Assembly (NCBI GenBank): GCA_028821195.1
Contig: JAPPHB010000116.1
Coordinates: 1 to 49,569, forward strand
Direction: 5' to 3'
DNA from: Gammaproteobacteria bacterium
GTDB taxonomy: Bacteria; Gemmatimonadota; Gemmatimonadetes; Longimicrobiales; Gaopeijiaceae
Length of the DNA stretch: 49,569 nucleotides
This document shows, one piece after another, positions 41,824 through 49,569 of this stretch. Position numbers and translations under genes: made by a program. The notes beneath the pieces are model-generated. The model was not told the DNA's origin. It did no database searches and worked only from the letters and a program-made list of their open reading frames with translations. How positions within the stretch are numbered: the stretch's first letter is position 1; each line of letters starts with the position of its first letter.

Positions 41824-43170
41824 CTACAGCAACCCCCGTTCCTTCACCTCCATGTACTTGTCGAGCGTGGCCGCGAGCGTCTCGGCGGGCGGGACATCGA
41901 CCACGAGGATCCCGGAACGCCGCATGGCCTGGAGCGCCAGCGCACGCGCCTGCACCAGTTCGGCGGCGGCCGCCCGGCGGAAGGCGTCGCCATCGGTTCT
42001 GACCACCTGGCCGGCGGCTTTCTCCAGGCCCGGGTTGCCGATGGTCACGGCGAGCGGCAGATGCGTGCGCGCGATCCGGCCCAGCGAGCGAACCAGGGCC
42101 CGCGACACGGTTTCGTCGATCACGTCGGAGAAGAGCACCACCAGCGAACGCTTGCTGAAGGTTCGCCCCAGCGTCGCCATGGCGAGGGGGTAGTTGGGCT
42201 CCACCAGGCGGGTTTCGACCCCCGTGAGCGTCTCCGCAAGCCGCGGAAGGTTCACGCGCCTTGGCACCGACAGGTGGCGGATACGGTCGTCGAAGACCAT
42301 CACACCGAGGCGGTCGCCGTAGGCCTGCGCGCGGCTGGCCAGCAGCATGCTCGCGGCAAGCGCGATATCGGCCCGCTCCCGCTCGAGGATGGTCTCGCGC
42401 ATGTGACGGCCCGCGTCAATGGCGAGGACGAGGTGCTGTCCGCGCTCCGCCTGGTAGTTGCGCACCAGGAAGTGCCGGCGCCGGGCGGAGGCCTTCCAGT
42501 CGATGGTGCGCGGATCGTCCCCCTTCACGTACTCTCGCAGGCTCTCGAATTCGGTGCCCTCGGCGCGCATGCGCGTGCGCCGGGGTCCCATCTCGTGGAG
42601 CGGGCGGCGAAGGCTGTGCTTCCTGTCGCGCAGGAAGTCGCGAATGCCCGGCTGTACGCGCACCACGTCGGTGGCCGAGACCGTGACACGCGTCCATGCG
42701 AGTCCGAGCGGGCCCAGCGCGCGCAGATGCATGTCGCCGAGCTCGAGGAAGCCGCGCGCACGCGGCCGGATCCGGTAGGAGCGCGAGACCCATCCGCCGG
42801 GGGGCACTGCCAGTCGCACGCCCGCGTTCCAGTCGTCGTCGCTCCGCCGGGCGCCACGGCGCTCGAACCTCGCGTCGATGTCGTCGGTGAACATCACGCG
42901 GACGGCGCGCGGAGTGGGGTTGGCGACCGTGACGACCACTTCCCCGAACGTGCCCAGGGAGGCCACCTCGGGAGCCCGTCGCCTCGCTTCCGGGGCCTGC
43001 GTGCGGCGCGCGTCCAGCAGGATCAGCCCGCCGATGACCAGATCGACCAGCAGCGCAACCGGAACCGATACCGCCAGCAGCGGCGAAGCCAGCGCGAGCA
43101 GCCAGAGGGCGCGCCGGCTCGGGACAGCGCGGATCGTCGCCGCTCGAATGCCGGGGCGGTCTTCGTCCAC
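41824..43170 (-). CDS. DUF58 protein
   Basis: 448 residues. Two N-terminal membrane helices (about 20-55), a beta-sandwich region, then the DUF58 core DPRTIDWKASARRRHFLVRNYQ and a von Willebrand A-like fold with HLVLAIDAGRHM and LVVLFSDVIDET. DUF58 proteins accompany MoxR ATPases and may be their clients or membrane platforms. The GTG start lies 6 bases after the moxR stop. Member of a five-gene minus operon. Confidence 0.9.
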   Translation of the reverse strand: MDEDRPGIRAATIRAVPSRRALWLLALASPLLAVSVPVALLVDLVIGGLILLDARRTQAPEARRRAPEVASLGTFGEVVVTVANPTPRAVRVMFTDDIDARFERRGARRSDDDWNAGVRLAVPPGGWVSRSYRIRPRARGFLELGDMHLRALGPLGLAWTRVTVSATDVVRVQPGIRDFLRDRKHSLRRPLHEMGPRRTRMRAEGTEFESLREYVKGDDPRTIDWKASARRRHFLVRNYQAERGQHLVLAIDAGRHMRETILERERADIALAASMLLASRAQAYGDRLGVMVFDDRIRHLSVPRRVNLPRLAETLTGVETRLVEPNYPLAMATLGRTFSKRSLVVLFSDVIDETVSRALVRSLGRIARTHLPLAVTIGNPGLEKAAGQVVRTDGDAFRRAAAAELVQARALALQAMRRSGILVVDVPPAETLAATLDKYMEVKERGLL

Positions 43171-43176
43171 GGGCTG

Positions 43177-44124
43177 CTACCGAGGCGCTTCCAGCGTCTC
43201 GAGCAATGCCGCGACCTCGTCGTCGGAGGATCTTCCCTCCACTTCCGCTTCGGGGGTGAGGACCACCCGGTGGCGGAGGACGGGGAAGGCCAGCGCCTTT
43301 ACATCGTCGGGAATGGCGAAGTCCCGGCCGTTGAGCCAGGCCTCGGCCTTGGCCGCCTGAAGCAGGGCCACGCCGGCGCGCGGGCTCGCCCCCAGCGCGA
43401 AGACCGATTCCCCGCGCGTCGCGCGCACGATGTCGGTGATGTAGCGGCGGATGCGCTCGTCCACGTGCATGCGGTTCACGGTGTCCCGCATCGCCAGCAG
43501 CTCCTCCCGCGACATCGGCTCGCCCAGCGGATAGGTGGCCTGGTCGTCGGCCCGGAAGCCGGCGTCGTGGCGGTCGAGGATGCGGCGCTCCGCCTCCTCC
43601 GGGGGATAGTCCACCGAGATCTTCATCAGGAAGCGGTCCACCTGCGCTTCCGGCAGCGGGTACGTGCCCTCGTATTCGACCGGGTTCTGGGTGGCGAACA
43701 CCGTGAAAGCCTCCGGAAGCGGACGCGTCACCCCGTCCACCGTGACCTGCCGCTCCTCCATCGACTCGAGCAGCGCGGCCTGGGTCTTGGCGGGCGCCCG
43801 GTTGATCTCGTCGGCCAGCAGCAGGTCGGCGAAGACGGGCCCCGGCCGCCAGGTAAAGTCACGTCCGGTGCCGTCCAGGACGTTCACTCCCGTGAGATCG
43901 GTGGGCATCAGGTCCGGGGTGAACTGCACCCGGCCGAAGTCCAGGCTCAGCCCGCCGGCGAGCGCGCGCACCGCCAGGGTCTTCGCCGTTCCCGGGACGC
44001 CTTCGACGAGCGCGTGTCCGCGGGCGAGGAGGGTGATCGTCATCTGCCTGAGCATGGTGGCCTGGCCGAGCACGATCTGGTCGAGGGCGGCGAGCAGGCG
44101 AAGCGCCGGATCCGGCGAATTCAT
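43177..44124 (-). CDS. MoxR-family AAA+ ATPase
   Basis: 315 residues. Walker A GVPGTAKT (43-49 region), Walker B LLLADEINRAP (101-), sensor ATQNPVEYEGTYPLPEAQ, arginine-finger region DRF and sensor 2 GASPRAG. A MoxR-type chaperone-like ATPase, thought to help assemble or insert cofactors in partner proteins. It overlaps the DUF4350 gene upstream (start at 44124 against stop at 44121, ATGA). Operon order: membrane protein, DUF4129, DUF4350, MoxR, DUF58. Confidence 0.93.
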   Translation of the reverse strand: MNSPDPALRLLAALDQIVLGQATMLRQMTITLLARGHALVEGVPGTAKTLAVRALAGGLSLDFGRVQFTPDLMPTDLTGVNVLDGTGRDFTWRPGPVFADLLLADEINRAPAKTQAALLESMEERQVTVDGVTRPLPEAFTVFATQNPVEYEGTYPLPEAQVDRFLMKISVDYPPEEAERRILDRHDAGFRADDQATYPLGEPMSREELLAMRDTVNRMHVDERIRRYITDIVRATRGESVFALGASPRAGVALLQAAKAEAWLNGRDFAIPDDVKALAFPVLRHRVVLTPEAEVEGRSSDDEVAALLETLEAPR

Positions 44125-45452
44125 GCGGAAGTCCTCCCTTCGGTGTAGTTGTCGATTCCCTGCGCGACCCGAACAAGGTCCAGGGGACTGGCCCCGAGAC
44201 CCCGGCGGATGAGCCGCAGTGCCCGGGGGCGCGCAGTCCGCTTCTCCAGTCGCTCCAGCAGACGCTGGGCGTCCCGCAGGTCATGGGGAGGCGGGAGATG
44301 GGCGGTGCGCGCAAGCCGTCCGAGCATCAGAACCGCCGCGGTCTCCCGGGCCTGCGCGCCCTCGTACACCGCCGCCAGAGCCGTCACGTGCTCCAGGGCG
44401 GACCGCCCGGGGCCGCCGGCCGGAGGCAGCGGAGCGCCGAAGCGGAGTCCGGCGCAGAAGAACGCCAGAAGAACGACCACGCCCAGGTGAAGCGACGCCC
44501 TGCCGACGGGCGTGCCGACGAGGAAATCCACGGTGGCGCGCGCGGGGGAGCGAGACGCCCCCAGTCCCTGGCTGAACTCGTCGAAGAAGACGGAGTCTCC
44601 CGGGTTCGTCCAGGCGATGGCCGCGCGCACGGCCAAAACGGCCAGAGGCGCCTCGTCGGCGAAGCGATTGGACAGGGGAGCGGCGTCGGCGAAGCTGACG
44701 ATGCGCCCGTCGCGCACCGGAATCGAGACGGCGACCGCCCAGCGATGGCCGGCCGAGTCGGGGGCGGACAGGAGGAGGGGATGGTATGGCGCGGGATCGG
44801 GCCCCGGCTCTTCGTCCGCGTCCGCCTCGTCCTCTTCTTCGTTTTCCTCCGAGGCCGTGTCGGGCGCGATGGCGTAGCGCGCTGCGCGGGCCACCGGCAG
44901 CCCCTCGGCGAGAGGGTCGTCCGCGCTCCACAGCGGGCCGTCGTCGAGTTCCGCACCCGGCGACGTGCCCGATGCCTCCGCGGAGTCCCCGTCTGCCAGG
45001 AGCGTGCGCCGCACCAGCCCGAGCGAGTCCAGGATGGGCGACATGGGGCGAGGGGCGTGGATCAGGGTGCCTCCGCCCCGCACCCATTCCAGCAGTTCGT
45101 GCACCTCGCGCGGGCTCGGCCGCCGCACCGGTTGCAGCATCACCAGGGTCCCGCGCAGGGGCTCGGCGTCGACGAGCGGCGTCACCCGGGTCGCGGTGGG
45201 GGTTCCCAGGCGCGCGATCGACCGGTACAGCGCCGCGGCCCCGTCGGGCGTGGTGCGCAGCGCGCTGCGACGGACATCTCGGGCCGAGGAGCCCGAGGGA
45301 CGCAGCGCGAACGCGGTCACCACGAGCAGCAGCGTGACAACCGCGATAGCGGCCAGGGCTCCCCATCCGGCGCCGGGGGCGGCGGACCCTTGCATCCGCG
45401 GGTCAGCGCGCGCGGTCGTCCCGGCTTGCGGCCGAGCCAGTTCCGGGGTCAC
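44121..45452 (-). CDS. DUF4350 membrane protein
   Basis: 443 residues from GTG 45452, which overlaps the previous stop (GTGA) and has GGGAG upstream; ATG 45395 is an alternative. One N-terminal helix (about 27-50), then a periplasmic DUF4350 domain (TTPDGAAALYRSIARLG, LLEWVRGGGTLIHAP), a highly acidic stretch (ENEEEDEADADEEPG), FFDEFSQGLG, and a second helix (ASLHLGVVVLLAFFCAGLRFG) with a helical cytoplasmic tail. DUF4350 proteins are regular members of MoxR/DUF58/DUF4129 clusters; function unknown. Confidence 0.87.
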   Translation of the reverse strand: MTPELARPQAGTTARADPRMQGSAAPGAGWGALAAIAVVTLLLVVTAFALRPSGSSARDVRRSALRTTPDGAAALYRSIARLGTPTATRVTPLVDAEPLRGTLVMLQPVRRPSPREVHELLEWVRGGGTLIHAPRPMSPILDSLGLVRRTLLADGDSAEASGTSPGAELDDGPLWSADDPLAEGLPVARAARYAIAPDTASEENEEEDEADADEEPGPDPAPYHPLLLSAPDSAGHRWAVAVSIPVRDGRIVSFADAAPLSNRFADEAPLAVLAVRAAIAWTNPGDSVFFDEFSQGLGASRSPARATVDFLVGTPVGRASLHLGVVVLLAFFCAGLRFGAPLPPAGGPGRSALEHVTALAAVYEGAQARETAAVLMLGRLARTAHLPPPHDLRDAQRLLERLEKRTARPRALRLIRRGLGASPLDLVRVAQGIDNYTEGRTSA

Positions 45453-46090
45453 TTCCCCGACTCCCGGGCTACTGCGCACCCTGCCTGCCCGGCCAGCCGC
45501 TCGAGACCCCGGTAGCCGGCGGAGGTGGGGGTCTCCGAGCCGAAGGCGAATTCCTGAAAGGAGCGGATGAAGCGGGCAGTGTCGGCCTTCTCGCGCTCGT
45601 CGATCACGCCGCCCCCGGCCGCCTCCAGCGCATACTCCCCGGGGGTCTTGGAGGGATGAAAATCCACCGCGCCCCTGCGCTCCAGCGTGAGGACAAATCC
45701 CTGATACAGCGCCGTGGCGGCGTGCCGGTACTCCGACGCGCGTGCCCTCTCGGCTGCGATGCGCAGCCAGTCCCGGGCGCTGCGATGCTCGTCGGGTACC
45801 GCGGTGGGATCTTGCGGCGCCGACTGCGGACCGGTCTGCGGCAGCGAGCGCAGCACGACGAAGGCGACGGCCCCGAGGCAGACGGCCGCGATGACTACGG
45901 TCAGCAGCTCGGCCTGTGTGTCCGAAATGCCCGGGAACATGCCGCGGACCCAGTCCCAGAACCGCACCCACAGCTCGGCCAGCACTTGACTCGACAACCC
46001 GCCTTCGAAGGCCTGGAATTCCGGTCCCTCAAGGATGTCCGCGAGCGTTTGCGACACCTCGCTGGCGGAAGGAAGCTGCTGCTGGAACAC
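45449..46090 (-). CDS. DUF4129 membrane protein
   Basis: 213 residues. An N-terminal amphipathic/periplasmic segment, one membrane helix (about 62-84, LLTVVIAAVCLGAVAFVVLRSL) and a cytoplasmic DUF4129 domain (SEYRHAATALYQGFVLTLERRG, PSKTPGEYALEA, ARFIRSFQEFAFG). In other bacteria this domain is often the tail of transglutaminase-like proteins beside MoxR and DUF58; here it stands alone. The GTG start immediately follows the TGA of the upstream gene. Confidence 0.85.
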   Translation of the reverse strand: MFQQQLPSASEVSQTLADILEGPEFQAFEGGLSSQVLAELWVRFWDWVRGMFPGISDTQAELLTVVIAAVCLGAVAFVVLRSLPQTGPQSAPQDPTAVPDEHRSARDWLRIAAERARASEYRHAATALYQGFVLTLERRGAVDFHPSKTPGEYALEAAGGGVIDEREKADTARFIRSFQEFAFGSETPTSAGYRGLERLAGQAGCAVARESGK

Positions 46091-46978
46091 TCAACCCGCC
46101 ATCGCGCGGGCGGCGGCCTCGAGATCCGTCCCTTCGCTCCGCGCCTTCAGGTCCGTGAAGAGCACCATGGCGCACGCCATCATCAGCGGAGTGGTCACCG
46201 ACTGAAAGCCCAGTCCGACGATCTGGATCACCCAGAACCGGACCAGGCCGATCGTCTGGGCCGGATTGGCCGCGAACAGGTCTCCCGCCGAGCCCGCGAG
46301 CGCGTACGCGGCCACCCCGGGCATGACGCTGATGAACCAGGTGACCACGACGACGAAAAAGGCGCGCATGCGACTGCCCCGCACCAGCCCGAAGGATCGC
46401 CGGAGGCCCGCGAACGGTCCGCGCCCTTCGACCACGGTGGCGGGCACGAGCATGAAGACGTGCGTCGCCCACCATCCCACGACCGCTGCCCCCATCGCCA
46501 GGATCAGGAAAGACGAGATCAGGGCGCTGGCGAGAGAAGCGCCGCGCCCGGCCAACGCGACGAGCGCCACCATGGGGAACGCCAGGGCGAAGATCACCGC
46601 GGCCAGCAGCACCACGGCGAGGATACCGGCGGCCACCAGCCGGGGAAGGGCGGCCAGCGCCCGTGCGTAGCTGCTCCCGATCGAAGCCGGCCGATCGCTC
46701 ATCAGGTTGTGCATGGCTGCCGCAAGTGCCCCCCAGGTCAGCAGCGAGAACACCATGCCGACGGCCATGAGTCCGAAGAACGGCAGAACCGCGCCGGCGT
46801 CGGCCACGATGGCCTCCGCATCGACCTCGGACGCGGTCGGGATCACCGTCGCCACCATTGCCGGCACCAGGCCGACGAGGGCGAGCGGCATGTAGAGCCG
46901 ATAGTCGCGTCGGAAAAGTCCGAAGCCGAGGTCGAGAACCTCCCCGAAGTCCAGAGGCCGCAAGGGGATTGCCGACAT
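46091..46978 (-). CDS. polytopic membrane protein of the MoxR cluster
   Basis: 295 residues, about six membrane helices. It starts MSAIPLRPLDFGEVLDLGF, the usual opening of the glycerophosphodiester-phosphodiesterase membrane-domain-like family (RPLxxGEILDxAF). No catalytic domain is attached. ATG 46978 has GGAGAAATCG upstream; the longer frame to 47035 has no good ribosome site. First gene of the five-gene operon, immediately followed by DUF4129. Likely a membrane scaffold; function not known. Confidence 0.8.
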   Translation of the reverse strand: MSAIPLRPLDFGEVLDLGFGLFRRDYRLYMPLALVGLVPAMVATVIPTASEVDAEAIVADAGAVLPFFGLMAVGMVFSLLTWGALAAAMHNLMSDRPASIGSSYARALAALPRLVAAGILAVVLLAAVIFALAFPMVALVALAGRGASLASALISSFLILAMGAAVVGWWATHVFMLVPATVVEGRGPFAGLRRSFGLVRGSRMRAFFVVVVTWFISVMPGVAAYALAGSAGDLFAANPAQTIGLVRFWVIQIVGLGFQSVTTPLMMACAMVLFTDLKARSEGTDLEAAARAMAG

Positions 46979-47078
46979 CGATTTCTCCGGTCCGGTCTCT
47001 TTCCGCCCCCAGGATGTGGCGCCCGATCGGCGCAATCAAGCGTATCCGTCAAGGGCAGGCAAGCGATCCCGTCTTCCC

Positions 47079-48956
47079 CTACACCGGGCCTTGACGACCT
47101 CGTCCAGGGCGCGGCGGCCGCGCCGAATCCGCGAAACGGCGCCGGGCCTCCCGAACGATCTCGGTGAACGCCGGGTCGCTGCGAAGGCGGTCCCAGGCCG
47201 GATCGGTGCGCAACATCATGAGCCGGGGGTCCGATGTTTCGAGCGCCTCGCGGAGCTGATCGAGGGCGCCTTCGCTGTTACCGGCCCAGAGGGTCGCCTC
47301 GGCCAAAGAGGTGGGAGCAACGCGCCGGCCTTCGGCCTGGATGGCGTGCAGCCGGTCGAGCTGCCAGGACCAGTACCCGGTCATGCCACCGGCCGCGACG
47401 GCCTGTTCGAGCTGGTGGACCGCCTCCGCGCCGGGAGCTTCCGGCCACCCGTAGGTGCTCCAGCGGCGCATGATAGCGACCGCGGCCGCGATGTCGCCCG
47501 CGGACGCGTGCATGCGCGCCAGGGTCTCCCACGCCGCGCCGACGTTGGGATGGTCGATCAGCAACGTCTCCAGCACCTCGATGGCCGAATCGATGCGTCC
47601 GTCCCCCGCCAGACGCCGGGCCACGAATATCTGGCGCCCGGCGTCCGTGCGCGCCGTCTGCAGGATCCGGCGGCTCACGGCGTCCTCCAGGCCGCGGCCG
47701 ATCTCCGTCGTGGCCATGGCCCAGGTGGTATCCAGCTCGGCGAGTGGAACCCGGGGGGAACCGGCTCCGAGCTGAGCGGGGGCCGGAATCGCGAATCCTT
47801 CCGTGGCCGGCTCCCGGGGGAGGCTCCGTTCGAGGAAGTCGACCACCTCCCGTGCTTCGGCGGAACCCGGATCGAGCGCCAGGGCACGGGTGGCTTCCTC
47901 GCTTGCGAGCCCCACCTCCCCGGCATCCAGGAAGCCGTCTTCGATGGCGGCCAGGAAGCGCGCTCCGGCCAGACCCGCGAGCGCGGGAGCGAATCCCGAG
48001 TCGCCACGCAGCGCCTCCTGGAAGTATTCCACCGCCCGGCGATACCCGTCCGCCGTGCCTAGCCCGTACTCGTACCGTCCCCTCAGATAGGCCTCCTGCG
48101 CTGCCGGATCGCCGCTCGGCCCGCTGGCCGCGACCAGTGCGACCTCCCCCTGCTGCCCGGGCCTCCCCGGAATCCCGGATGTCACCGCCATGGCCACTTC
48201 GCTCTGAAGCGCGAGCACGTCGGTCATTTCGCGGTCGAACCGAAAGGTCTCGATGTGCGAGTCGCTCGCGGCGTGAATGAGCTGAAGTGTGATGCGCACC
48301 TGGTGGCCCGCGCGGGTCACCGACCCCTCCACCAGCGCGTCGACCCCGAGTTCGCGGCCAATCGCAGGCGCGGACCGGGTCGTGCCCTGATACTGCATCG
48401 TGGAGGTCCGGGACGCCACGCGCAGCCAGTCGAGCTGGCTGAGGCTGGAGGTCAGCTCCTCCTGCAGACCCGCCACGAAGTAGGCCTCGCTCGCGTCCGG
48501 CGAAAAGTCCTCCAGCGGCAGCACGGCGATCGACGTGATCGGCTGGCCCGGATCGTAGGCCTCCAGCGCGATCGTCTCCTGCCCCTCCCCGGACGTGAAG
48601 GCGCCCCTGGACGAGAGCCAGCCCGCCAGCCCGCCGGCAATCCCGATGGTGAGTACGAAGAACGCGACGCGCGGCAGGATGCCCTGGGTCGGGCTGTCGG
48701 GGGTCCGCCGGATCCCGTCCCTGGTGCGTTCGTACACCCAGGCCAGCGCGACCCCGGGGGGGAAGCCGAGCACGACGAGCACTACCAGAATGCGCAACCC
48801 GGTGTCGCCCATGCCGAACGCCGGAAGGACGATCTCGCCCAGCTGCAGAAGCACAAAGGCGACGGCGCAGTATCCCAGGGCGAAGCGCACAACCCGCCTG
48901 CGCCGCGACTCGGCGATCAGGTCGGCGAAGGCGAATCGGCGTTCAGGCAGGGTCAT
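47079..48956 (-). CDS. TolB-like/TPR membrane protein
   Basis: 625 residues. Cytoplasmic N-terminus (MTLPERRFAFADLIAESRRR), two to three membrane helices (about 24-42, 54-74, 95-113), then a TolB/FlgO-like domain with SIAVLPLEDFSPDASEAYFVAGLQEEL, followed by TPR-like repeats to the end. In many Gemmatimonadota relatives this domain is attached to a Ser/Thr kinase or an adenylate-cyclase-like module; neither is present here. Probably a signalling or scaffold protein. The ATG overlaps the stop of the DUF6941-like gene (ATGA). Confidence 0.85.
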   Translation of the reverse strand: MTLPERRFAFADLIAESRRRRVVRFALGYCAVAFVLLQLGEIVLPAFGMGDTGLRILVVLVVLGFPPGVALAWVYERTRDGIRRTPDSPTQGILPRVAFFVLTIGIAGGLAGWLSSRGAFTSGEGQETIALEAYDPGQPITSIAVLPLEDFSPDASEAYFVAGLQEELTSSLSQLDWLRVASRTSTMQYQGTTRSAPAIGRELGVDALVEGSVTRAGHQVRITLQLIHAASDSHIETFRFDREMTDVLALQSEVAMAVTSGIPGRPGQQGEVALVAASGPSGDPAAQEAYLRGRYEYGLGTADGYRRAVEYFQEALRGDSGFAPALAGLAGARFLAAIEDGFLDAGEVGLASEEATRALALDPGSAEAREVVDFLERSLPREPATEGFAIPAPAQLGAGSPRVPLAELDTTWAMATTEIGRGLEDAVSRRILQTARTDAGRQIFVARRLAGDGRIDSAIEVLETLLIDHPNVGAAWETLARMHASAGDIAAAVAIMRRWSTYGWPEAPGAEAVHQLEQAVAAGGMTGYWSWQLDRLHAIQAEGRRVAPTSLAEATLWAGNSEGALDQLREALETSDPRLMMLRTDPAWDRLRSDPAFTEIVREARRRFADSARPPRPGRGRQGPV

Positions 48957-49360
48957 ACGGCGTCTGGGTCGCGAAAGAGGTGGAGCGCCGACCCTTTAAA
49001 GACACGTCCCTTCGCACGCACGCTGAATCGATATCTCCCGGGAACCGGGAACACCACGTTCTCCACGGGCATGATCAGGCAGGTGCGGGCAGGCGGCCGA
49101 TCGGGGGCGCGCCCGTCGACCTGGGTTTCGCCCTCGACCGTCAGGCACGGCTTCTTCGAAGGATCGAGCAGGTCCACCCGAAAACGATAGCTGCCGTCGT
49201 CGCTCCGGTCCCACTCGATGCCCGCCACGATCACCATGCGGCTCTGGACCGCCGGGAACCCGGGCGCGAACAGGTCGTTGAAGGCGCCCTGGACGTCGAT
49301 CCGGGTTCCGGAGGAAGCCTGCCGCGCCGAGTCGCAGGCCAGCGAAAGGTAGAGTTCCAT
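48953..49360 (-). CDS. DUF6941-like protein
   Basis: 135 residues, no signal peptide. Beta-rich: MELYLSLACDSARQ, RIDVQGAFNDLFAPGFPAV, MVIVAGIEWDR, SYRFRVDLLDPS and a final PGRYRFSVRAKGRVFKGSAL. This matches small DUF6941 proteins, which begin with a similar 'DNA..GAFN..FAP.FPA' region; recognition is from memory of that pattern. It lies 3 bases after the hydantoinase-like gene and overlaps the TolB/TPR gene, so the three are probably co-transcribed. Confidence 0.7.
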   Translation of the reverse strand: MELYLSLACDSARQASSGTRIDVQGAFNDLFAPGFPAVQSRMVIVAGIEWDRSDDGSYRFRVDLLDPSKKPCLTVEGETQVDGRAPDRPPARTCLIMPVENVVFPVPGRYRFSVRAKGRVFKGSALHLFRDPDAV

Positions 49361-49363
49361 ACC

Positions 49364-49569
49364 CTACGCCCTGGCGCCCGGCGATCGATCCGCGGCGTCG
49401 TCGGGAGGTCCCCAGCCACCGCCGCCGGGCGACTGGATGCTGATGACGTCCCCCGCCTTCACCTCGAACGAGATCTTGCCCGGCAGGATCCGCTCCTCGT
49501 CCCCGGAAATCAGAGTGTTGACCCCGGGCGCCCCGTCCTCCCCGCCCCGCGCCCCCGCCGGACCGCGCG
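49364..49569 (-). CDS. hydantoinase B/5-oxoprolinase-type subunit, C-terminal fragment
   Basis: Partial: runs off the right edge. The last 68 residues read GGEDGAPGVNTLISGD, then LPGKISFEVKAGDVISIQSP, GGGGWGPPDD and a TAG stop. The block 'GDVI.I.SPGGGGWG' close to the C-terminus is the hallmark of the HyuB/oxoprolinase B family, which forms the ATP-dependent hydantoin- or 5-oxoproline-opening enzyme with a HyuA subunit. No start in the window, and the HyuA part, if present, lies outside. Confidence 0.75.
   Translation of the reverse strand, partial: RGPAGARGGEDGAPGVNTLISGDEERILPGKISFEVKAGDVISIQSPGGGGWGPPDDAADRSPGARA

Overview
The window is high-G+C Gram-negative DNA. It carries genes typical of Gemmatimonadota: secreted S9 peptidases, a GWxTD-domain protein, a PorX-like REC/PglZ regulator, LVIVD- and 6-bladed-propeller proteins, an RDD-SpoIIM fusion and TolB/TPR proteins. 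It also has an outer membrane (MsbA-like exporter, LpxL-type acyltransferase, outer-membrane barrel) and aerobic haem O synthesis (CyoE). The phylum call is inference from gene content; there is no rRNA or tRNA in the window. All functions are read from sequence motifs without database searches.

Layout. Positions 50-2569 (minus) hold an accessory-looking cluster: two tandem small secreted proteins sharing a four-cysteine spacing, a membrane-anchored 6-bladed beta-propeller and an ABC ATPase that stops just after its signature motif. Base composition here looks lower in G+C than the rest. A 496-bp gap with a 4-unit 19-bp tandem repeat precedes a small membrane protein. Positions 3276-6908 (minus) are a tight operon: DsbA-like protein, small unknown, a DEAD-box-like protein whose ATPase motifs are all lost but which keeps a DbpA-type RNA-binding domain, and a 2-TM/RCK potassium channel. 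Positions 7088-10493 hold a class I aminotransferase, a low-molecular-weight phosphatase, an intact RhlE-type helicase and an unknown protein, followed by a possible small ORF and a strong hairpin terminator.

Positions 10850-15545 are two divergent secreted S9 peptidases, then a zinc dehydrogenase and an MntR/DtxR-type regulator. Positions 17552-26612 (plus) run through a barrel protein, a 72-residue unknown, gamma-glutamyltransferase-like and D-aminoacylase-like lipoproteins, TypA, and a class V aminotransferase overlapping SerA (serine synthesis). P1 (DmpA-type) peptidase and CyoE follow on the minus strand.

Positions 28991-39245 (plus) form one eight-gene, largely overlapping run: GWxTD/TPR protein, beta-propeller, TonB-like protein, PorX-like regulator, MsbA-like ABC exporter, LpxL-like acyltransferase, GT2 and DUF3108 protein. 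It looks like an envelope-assembly operon with an embedded regulator. A RHH/PIN toxin-antitoxin pair and an RDD-SpoIIM fusion follow. The fusion converges on a MoxR-DUF58-DUF4350-DUF4129-membrane-protein operon (41824-46978, minus). The right end carries a TolB/TPR protein, a DUF6941-like protein and the C-terminus of a hydantoinase B-type subunit. The strongest candidates for something undescribed are the paired four-cysteine miniproteins with their propeller/ABC neighbours, and the ATPase-dead DEAD-box protein coupled to a channel gene.
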